A DNA stretch of 64,000 bases from Methylorubrum extorquens (lineage in GTDB: Bacteria; Pseudomonadota; Alphaproteobacteria; Rhizobiales; Beijerinckiaceae), in NCBI RefSeq assembly GCF_024169925.1, contig NZ_JALJXF010000001.1, positions 2,114,001 to 2,178,000 on the forward strand, given 5' to 3'. Positions within the stretch are counted from its first letter, which is position 1. The number at the start of each line of letters is the position of its first letter. Under the pieces are notes generated by a model. It searched no databases and was not told the origin of the DNA. It saw only the letters and a list, made by a program, of their open reading frames with translations. Made by a program: the position numbers and the translations under genes. Positions 60,310 through 64,000 of this stretch are shown one piece after another.

Positions 60310-61466
60310 TCGAGGTCGCCATCGAGCAGCCCACCACGGATTTCCGCGTCGACTTCCATGCGGACCTGCCCACGGGGCGCATTGCGGTTGAAGTCCATGC
60401 CTCGGATGTCCCGCCCGAGGATCTTTTCGGCTTCGCCCAACGGCGGAATCCGAAGCGAGCGTTCCTCTTCGTGTCATGCGTACTGGGCCGTCATATCCCA
60501 GTTGCCCCCTCCGTCATGCGGTCGACCTTTGCAGGCTTAGCGGCGAAGGTCTCCTTCGACCTTCCCGGACCCGTGTTGGTGATGGGGATGGCCGAGACCG
60601 CCATCGGCTTGGGTGCCGGCGTGCACAGGGAGTGGTGTCGTCTCACCGGGCGGGACGATGCGGTCTATCTCCCTAGCACGCGACACCCGCTCGGCGGTCC
60701 GATCCTCGCCCGGTTCTCCGAGGACCACAGTCACGCGACGTCCCACCTCGTGCACCAACCCGTTGCCGAGACCCTGCGCGACATGGTTGCCAAAGCGCGG
60801 TCCCTCATCCTCGTGGATGACGAAATCACCACCGGCCGGACGCTTTCCAACCTGCGGGCGTCACTCAACGAAGCGGGCCTCGGAAGCATCCGCAGGGTCG
60901 TGCTCGCCACCATCACGGACTGGTCCGGCGGTAAGGCCGGCGAAGATTGGGGGGAGCGGGTCGACATCGCGAGCCTGCTTTCGGGACGCTTTACTTGGAC
61001 GCCATGCGCCGGTGCATCCGTCCCGTGCATGCCCCACGTCGACGTGACGGCGTCCGGTACCTTCCCTTTGAACCCAAGCCGTGATTGGGGGCGGTTGGGG
61101 ATCCACCGTCATCCCGACGTCGCGGCCGTCCCCGACTTGAAGTCCGGCGGCCGCATCCTCGTACTGGGAACGAGTGAGCATGTCTGGCGCCCCTTCCTCA
61201 TAGCCGAGGCGCTGGAAGCGGCAGGGTGTCATGTCCGTTTCTCGGCCGTGACGCGTTCGCCCATTGCCCTTGGCCATGCCATCGGCTCGGCCCTGTGTTT
61301 TCGGGACTCGTACGGCATCGGGATCCCGAACTTCGCCTACAACGTCGATCCGGCCGCGTACGACCACATCTTGCTTTGCACCGAAACTGCCGCGGGCTGT
61401 GTCGATCCGGTATTCGTGCGCGCTCTCGGCCCTGCCCTCACCATCCTGTCCGAGGCCGCCTCGTGA
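60306..61466 (+). CDS. Ter-operon phosphoribosyltransferase with TRSP domain
   Basis: A 386-residue protein. The PRTase domain (residues about 30-215) has the PRPP-binding motif 'ILVDDEITTGRTL' (168-180) and a conserved 'EDHSHATSHLVHQP' segment. The C-terminal TRSP domain (about 270-386) has 'RILVLGTSEHVWRPFLIAEAL', 'FSAVTRSPI' and 'FAYNVDPAAYDHILLCTET'. PRTase-TRSP proteins are a hallmark of the Ter-linked pathway predicted to assemble a nucleoside-like compound. Coupled by ATGA to the gene before and GTGA to the HAD gene after. Confidence 0.9.
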   Translation: MIEVAIEQPTTDFRVDFHADLPTGRIAVEVHASDVPPEDLFGFAQRRNPKRAFLFVSCVLGRHIPVAPSVMRSTFAGLAAKVSFDLPGPVLVMGMAETAIGLGAGVHREWCRLTGRDDAVYLPSTRHPLGGPILARFSEDHSHATSHLVHQPVAETLRDMVAKARSLILVDDEITTGRTLSNLRASLNEAGLGSIRRVVLATITDWSGGKAGEDWGERVDIASLLSGRFTWTPCAGASVPCMPHVDVTASGTFPLNPSRDWGRLGIHRHPDVAAVPDLKSGGRILVLGTSEHVWRPFLIAEALEAAGCHVRFSAVTRSPIALGHAIGSALCFRDSYGIGIPNFAYNVDPAAYDHILLCTETAAGCVDPVFVRALGPALTILSEAAS

Positions 61467-62263
61467 TCCGCCCCCTCGTTCTCGTGGATCTCGACGACAC
61501 GCTGTTCCAATCGGGACGGAAATGCCCGTCCGCGGAGGCTGGGCATCTTACGTTGACCGCGGAAGCGTCCAACGGGCGACACTCCTACGCGACGCGCGCT
61601 CAATCCAATCTCTTCATGTGGCTCAGCGAGACGACCGAGCTCGTTCCAGTCACGGCGCGAGGAAGCGAGGCGTTCACGCGGGTCAGGCTTCCATTTCCGC
61701 ATGGTGCCGTTCTCGCGAATGGCGCTGTCGTGCTGTTGCCGGGCGGGCAGGTGGACACCGCATGGCGTGCCGAAATCGCGCGAGGGCTTGCCGCCGCAAG
61801 AAGGGACTTGGATTTCCTCCTCGACCGCGGGCGGCAAATCGCTCTCGAAACCGGACTAGAGCTCCGCTCGTGGATCGTCGAAGAGGACGGGATCGGAGCC
61901 TACACCGTCTTCAAGGACAACGCCGACGAGAACGGAAATGGGCTCGCCGCACTCGCCGATGCGCTAGCCGCCCCGGCGGGGTGGACCCTCCACCGCAACG
62001 GCAACAACATGGCCTACATCCCGGCCTGCATCTCCAAGCGCTTGGCGTGCGAACGCCTCGTGGATGACGCGCGCCGTTCGGATCCAGGGCGGTTGATTGT
62101 CGGGATCGGCGACTCGATCTCGGATTTCGGTTTCATGGCACTCTGCGACCTGATGGCGACGCCTTCTCGTGGCCAGTTGGCCGACCTGCTGGCCGGCATC
62201 TTCGTGGAACAGGATCCAGCTTCTCGGCAGGCTGGGCGGCCGCCCCTCGATAACCCGACGTAG
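61463..62263 (+). CDS. HAD-superfamily phosphatase of the Ter biosynthetic module
   Basis: A 266-residue HAD hydrolase starting with GTG inside the PRTase stop. Motif I is 'LVDLDDTLFQSG' (Asp9 nucleophile, Asp11 acid), motif II Thr in 'VPVTARGSEAF', and motif IV 'IVGIGDSISDFGFM'. A C2-type cap containing 'GNNMAYIPACISK' suggests a sugar- or nucleotide-phosphate substrate. In this context it would remove a phosphate from the product of the phosphoribosyltransferases. Confidence 0.9.
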   Translation: MIRPLVLVDLDDTLFQSGRKCPSAEAGHLTLTAEASNGRHSYATRAQSNLFMWLSETTELVPVTARGSEAFTRVRLPFPHGAVLANGAVVLLPGGQVDTAWRAEIARGLAAARRDLDFLLDRGRQIALETGLELRSWIVEEDGIGAYTVFKDNADENGNGLAALADALAAPAGWTLHRNGNNMAYIPACISKRLACERLVDDARRSDPGRLIVGIGDSISDFGFMALCDLMATPSRGQLADLLAGIFVEQDPASRQAGRPPLDNPT

Positions 62264-62277
62264 GAAGCGGTGACGCA

Positions 62278-63381
62278 ATGAACGCCCGCAACGTCGTTGC
62301 CGCGCATGCCGCCGGATTCCACGGTAGCTACGCCCCGCTCGATGTCGAGTTTCTGCTCAGACCGATTGCGATCACGCCTGTCGGCATCGCGGAGAAGGAG
62401 CGGCTCATTCAGTCCGGGCAGCGGCACTACTCGGAGATGCTCAGCGCGGAGACAGCCCCCTCACCCGCCTACGCCGCACTCTACCACTCCGCTCTCGATG
62501 CCGGTGCGCGACGCTTCGGCCGAGACACGGCCGCGCTTGCACTCACCTTGTTCCAGGGAGCGGGGCGGCCCGTGACGCTGGTCAGCCTCGTGCGGGCGGG
62601 CGTCCCCCTCGGTGTCCTCCTGCGACGCGCGCTCGTCGAACTCGGAGCCGACGTGGCTCACTTCGGCATCTCGATCGTGCGCGATAGAGGCATCGACGCG
62701 GTCGCCCTCGACCATGTCCTCGCCCGCCGACCGGCCGATGGTCTCGTCTTCGTCGATGGGTGGACGGGCAAGGGAGCCATTGCGAGCGAACTTGCGGCGA
62801 GCCTTGCCGGGTATCCCATCCTCTCCCCGCGGCTCGTGACCCTAGCCGACGCGGCCGGACGGGCATGGTTGTCGGCCTCGGGGGAGGACTGGCTCATCCC
62901 ATCCGGCATCCTCGGAGCTACGGTTTCTGGCCTGACCAGCCGAACCGTGCTCAATGACGCCCTTGTGGGGCCCGGTCAGTTTCACGCCTGCGCCGTGCAA
63001 TCGCATCTTGCCGAACACGATGTCTCCCGCACCTTCGTCGATACGGTATGGCCCCACGTCCAGGTTGCCCTCGGCACGGTTGGGCCGGCGAAGTGGACGG
63101 ATGCAGATAGGTTCGCGGCGCGATCCGCCGCCGAGGAAGCCGTCGCCTCGGTCGTCGCCAGGTTCGGGGTCATGGACCGCAACCGGATCAAGCCGGGCAT
63201 CGCCGAGGCGACGCGGGCGGTCCTGCGGCGCGTTCCCGAGCGCGTCCTGATCACCGATCCCGGCGAGCCGGATCTCGCTCCCCTGGTGGCCCTTACAAGC
63301 TCATCCGGCGTCACACTCGACGTGCTTGGTCCTGCCCTCGGCCCCTACAGGGCGATCACCTTGATCCGGAAGGTCGACTGA
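62278..63381 (+). CDS. StiP-type phosphoribosyltransferase/PELOTA-like protein
   Basis: A 367-residue protein of the family once called cysteine protease StiP and later reassigned as a PRTase. 'LVSLVRAGVPLGVLLRRAL' (about 102-120) and the PRPP-loop-like 'LVFVDGWTGKGAIASELA' (about 156-173) support the PRTase assignment. The C-terminal part ('RVLITDPGEPDLAPLVALTSSSGVTLDVLG', in pieces) resembles a PELOTA-type RNA-binding fold. It starts 14 bases after the HAD gene and ends one base before the next ATG. Confidence 0.85.
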   Translation: MNARNVVAAHAAGFHGSYAPLDVEFLLRPIAITPVGIAEKERLIQSGQRHYSEMLSAETAPSPAYAALYHSALDAGARRFGRDTAALALTLFQGAGRPVTLVSLVRAGVPLGVLLRRALVELGADVAHFGISIVRDRGIDAVALDHVLARRPADGLVFVDGWTGKGAIASELAASLAGYPILSPRLVTLADAAGRAWLSASGEDWLIPSGILGATVSGLTSRTVLNDALVGPGQFHACAVQSHLAEHDVSRTFVDTVWPHVQVALGTVGPAKWTDADRFAARSAAEEAVASVVARFGVMDRNRIKPGIAEATRAVLRRVPERVLITDPGEPDLAPLVALTSSSGVTLDVLGPALGPYRAITLIRKVD

Positions 63382-63382
63382 C

Positions 63383-64000
63383 ATGGCCCCCGACGCACCA
63401 ACGTTGCGCCAGGTCCACCCCTACGCACTCGGGGCGACCCTCTACGTACCGATGATTCATGCAAACGCGGCCGACGTCGCCCTCGGCCGAAAGTTGCCGG
63501 GGCTTCGCTCGGTGGTTCTCTGTCTTGAGGATGCCGTCGCAGACAATGACGTTGCTGAGGGGCTCCTCCGCCTCTCGAAGCTTTTGTCGGACCTTCGGAA
63601 TTCAGAACGCAATCATGTGGCTACCCCGCTCGTGTTCGTGCGACCGCGCAACCTTGAAATGGCCTTTGCCCTCGCCGGACTACCCGGCATCGAGTCCTTG
63701 GACGGTTTCGTCTGCCCAAAGGTCAGACCTGGGCAGGTCAAGGCTTGGGCAACCGTGGTTTCAGGAACTACGCTGCGGCTGATGCCGACCCTTGAAACCG
63801 CGGAGATCCTCGACCCCGTCGCGGTGCGCGACCTGCGCGACGAACTGACTGCGGACGCCGCTGGACGGATCCTGGCTCTGAGGGTGGGGGGGAACGACCT
63901 CATGGCTTGCCTCGGGCTGCGCCGTAGCCGCGGTCGGACCGTCTATGACGGCCCGCTGCGGAGCGTGCTCGCCAATCTGGTGAACCTGATGGTCCCGGCG
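63383..64000 (+). CDS. HpcH/HpaI aldolase/citrate lyase (CitE-like) protein, partial
   Basis: At least 206 residues of a TIM-barrel lyase, running off the window. Visible: 'VVLCLEDAVADND' near the N-terminus (metal/CoA region of CitE-like enzymes), 'RPRNLEM' with substrate Arg, 'DGFVCPKV', 'LMPTLETAE' with the metal-binding Glu and 'ALRVGGNDLM'. Such an aldolase accompanies PRTase-TRSP, HAD and StiP genes in other Ter operons. An ATP-grasp ligase, usually part of the set, would be expected just beyond the right edge. Confidence 0.88.
   Translation, partial: MAPDAPTLRQVHPYALGATLYVPMIHANAADVALGRKLPGLRSVVLCLEDAVADNDVAEGLLRLSKLLSDLRNSERNHVATPLVFVRPRNLEMAFALAGLPGIESLDGFVCPKVRPGQVKAWATVVSGTTLRLMPTLETAEILDPVAVRDLRDELTADAAGRILALRVGGNDLMACLGLRRSRGRTVYDGPLRSVLANLVNLMVPA

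Overview
The window looks like a chromosomal segment of a GC-rich alphaproteobacterium, most probably Methylobacterium/Methylorubrum. I infer this from the gene content (RpoH, CarD and FdxA neighbours, a DUF4170 protein, small proteins with an 'AANDNR' motif) and from palindromic intergenic repeats of a kind I know from that family. No database search was possible.

Region 1 (1-43.4 kb) is mostly ordinary core chromosome. It opens with the 5' part of a TonB-dependent siderophore receptor, with an Irr-box-like dyad upstream. Next come two tandem tRNAs (Pro-CGG, Arg-ACG), rpoH, carD, fdxA, an acrylyl-CoA-reductase-like gene, a Gre factor, prs, xseA, purD-tadA, a haloacetate-dehalogenase-like hydrolase, a PAS-GGDEF-EAL protein, rluB with a very long disordered tail, and rsmD. 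Three notable gene groups follow. The first is two exported-looking oxidoreductases ahead of an ATP/ADP-translocase-like carrier. The second is an RND permease/adaptor pair. The third is a four-gene, stop/start-overlapping operon: acyl-CoA dehydrogenase, methyltransferase, cytochrome b and a YedY-like molybdoenzyme. A FecBCD-type ABC importer lies convergent to the last of these. Several repeats sit in the gaps between these genes.

Region 2 (43.7-49.9 kb) is an iron-uptake signalling cassette. A PepSY-type membrane protein is divergent from a FecI-like ECF sigma factor, a FecR-like regulator and a FecA-like receptor carrying an STN domain.

Region 3 (50.0-52.5 kb) is a mobile-element scar. 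An IS481-type transposase C-terminus, an IS3-type transposase core and the N-terminus of a DUF6538-type integrase are broken against one another. An apparently intact tyrosine recombinase follows.

Region 4 (52.5-64.0 kb, running off the right edge) is a Ter stress-response island. The leftward operon encodes a two-domain TerA-like protein, a variant TerD, TerB, two canonical TerD paralogues, a membrane protein and a DUF475/TerC-like membrane protein. The rightward operon begins with a fusion of a degenerate TerD domain to a trypsin-like protease with an intact triad. It continues with a 42-codon open frame overlapping its neighbours at both ends, and a DUF1523-like membrane protein. It ends with a predicted small-molecule module: PRTase-TRSP, HAD phosphatase, StiP-type PRTase and a CitE-like lyase, cut by the window edge. 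This matches the Ter-linked pathway predicted to make a nucleoside-like metabolite. The TerD-protease fusion and the microORF are the parts most likely to be undescribed.
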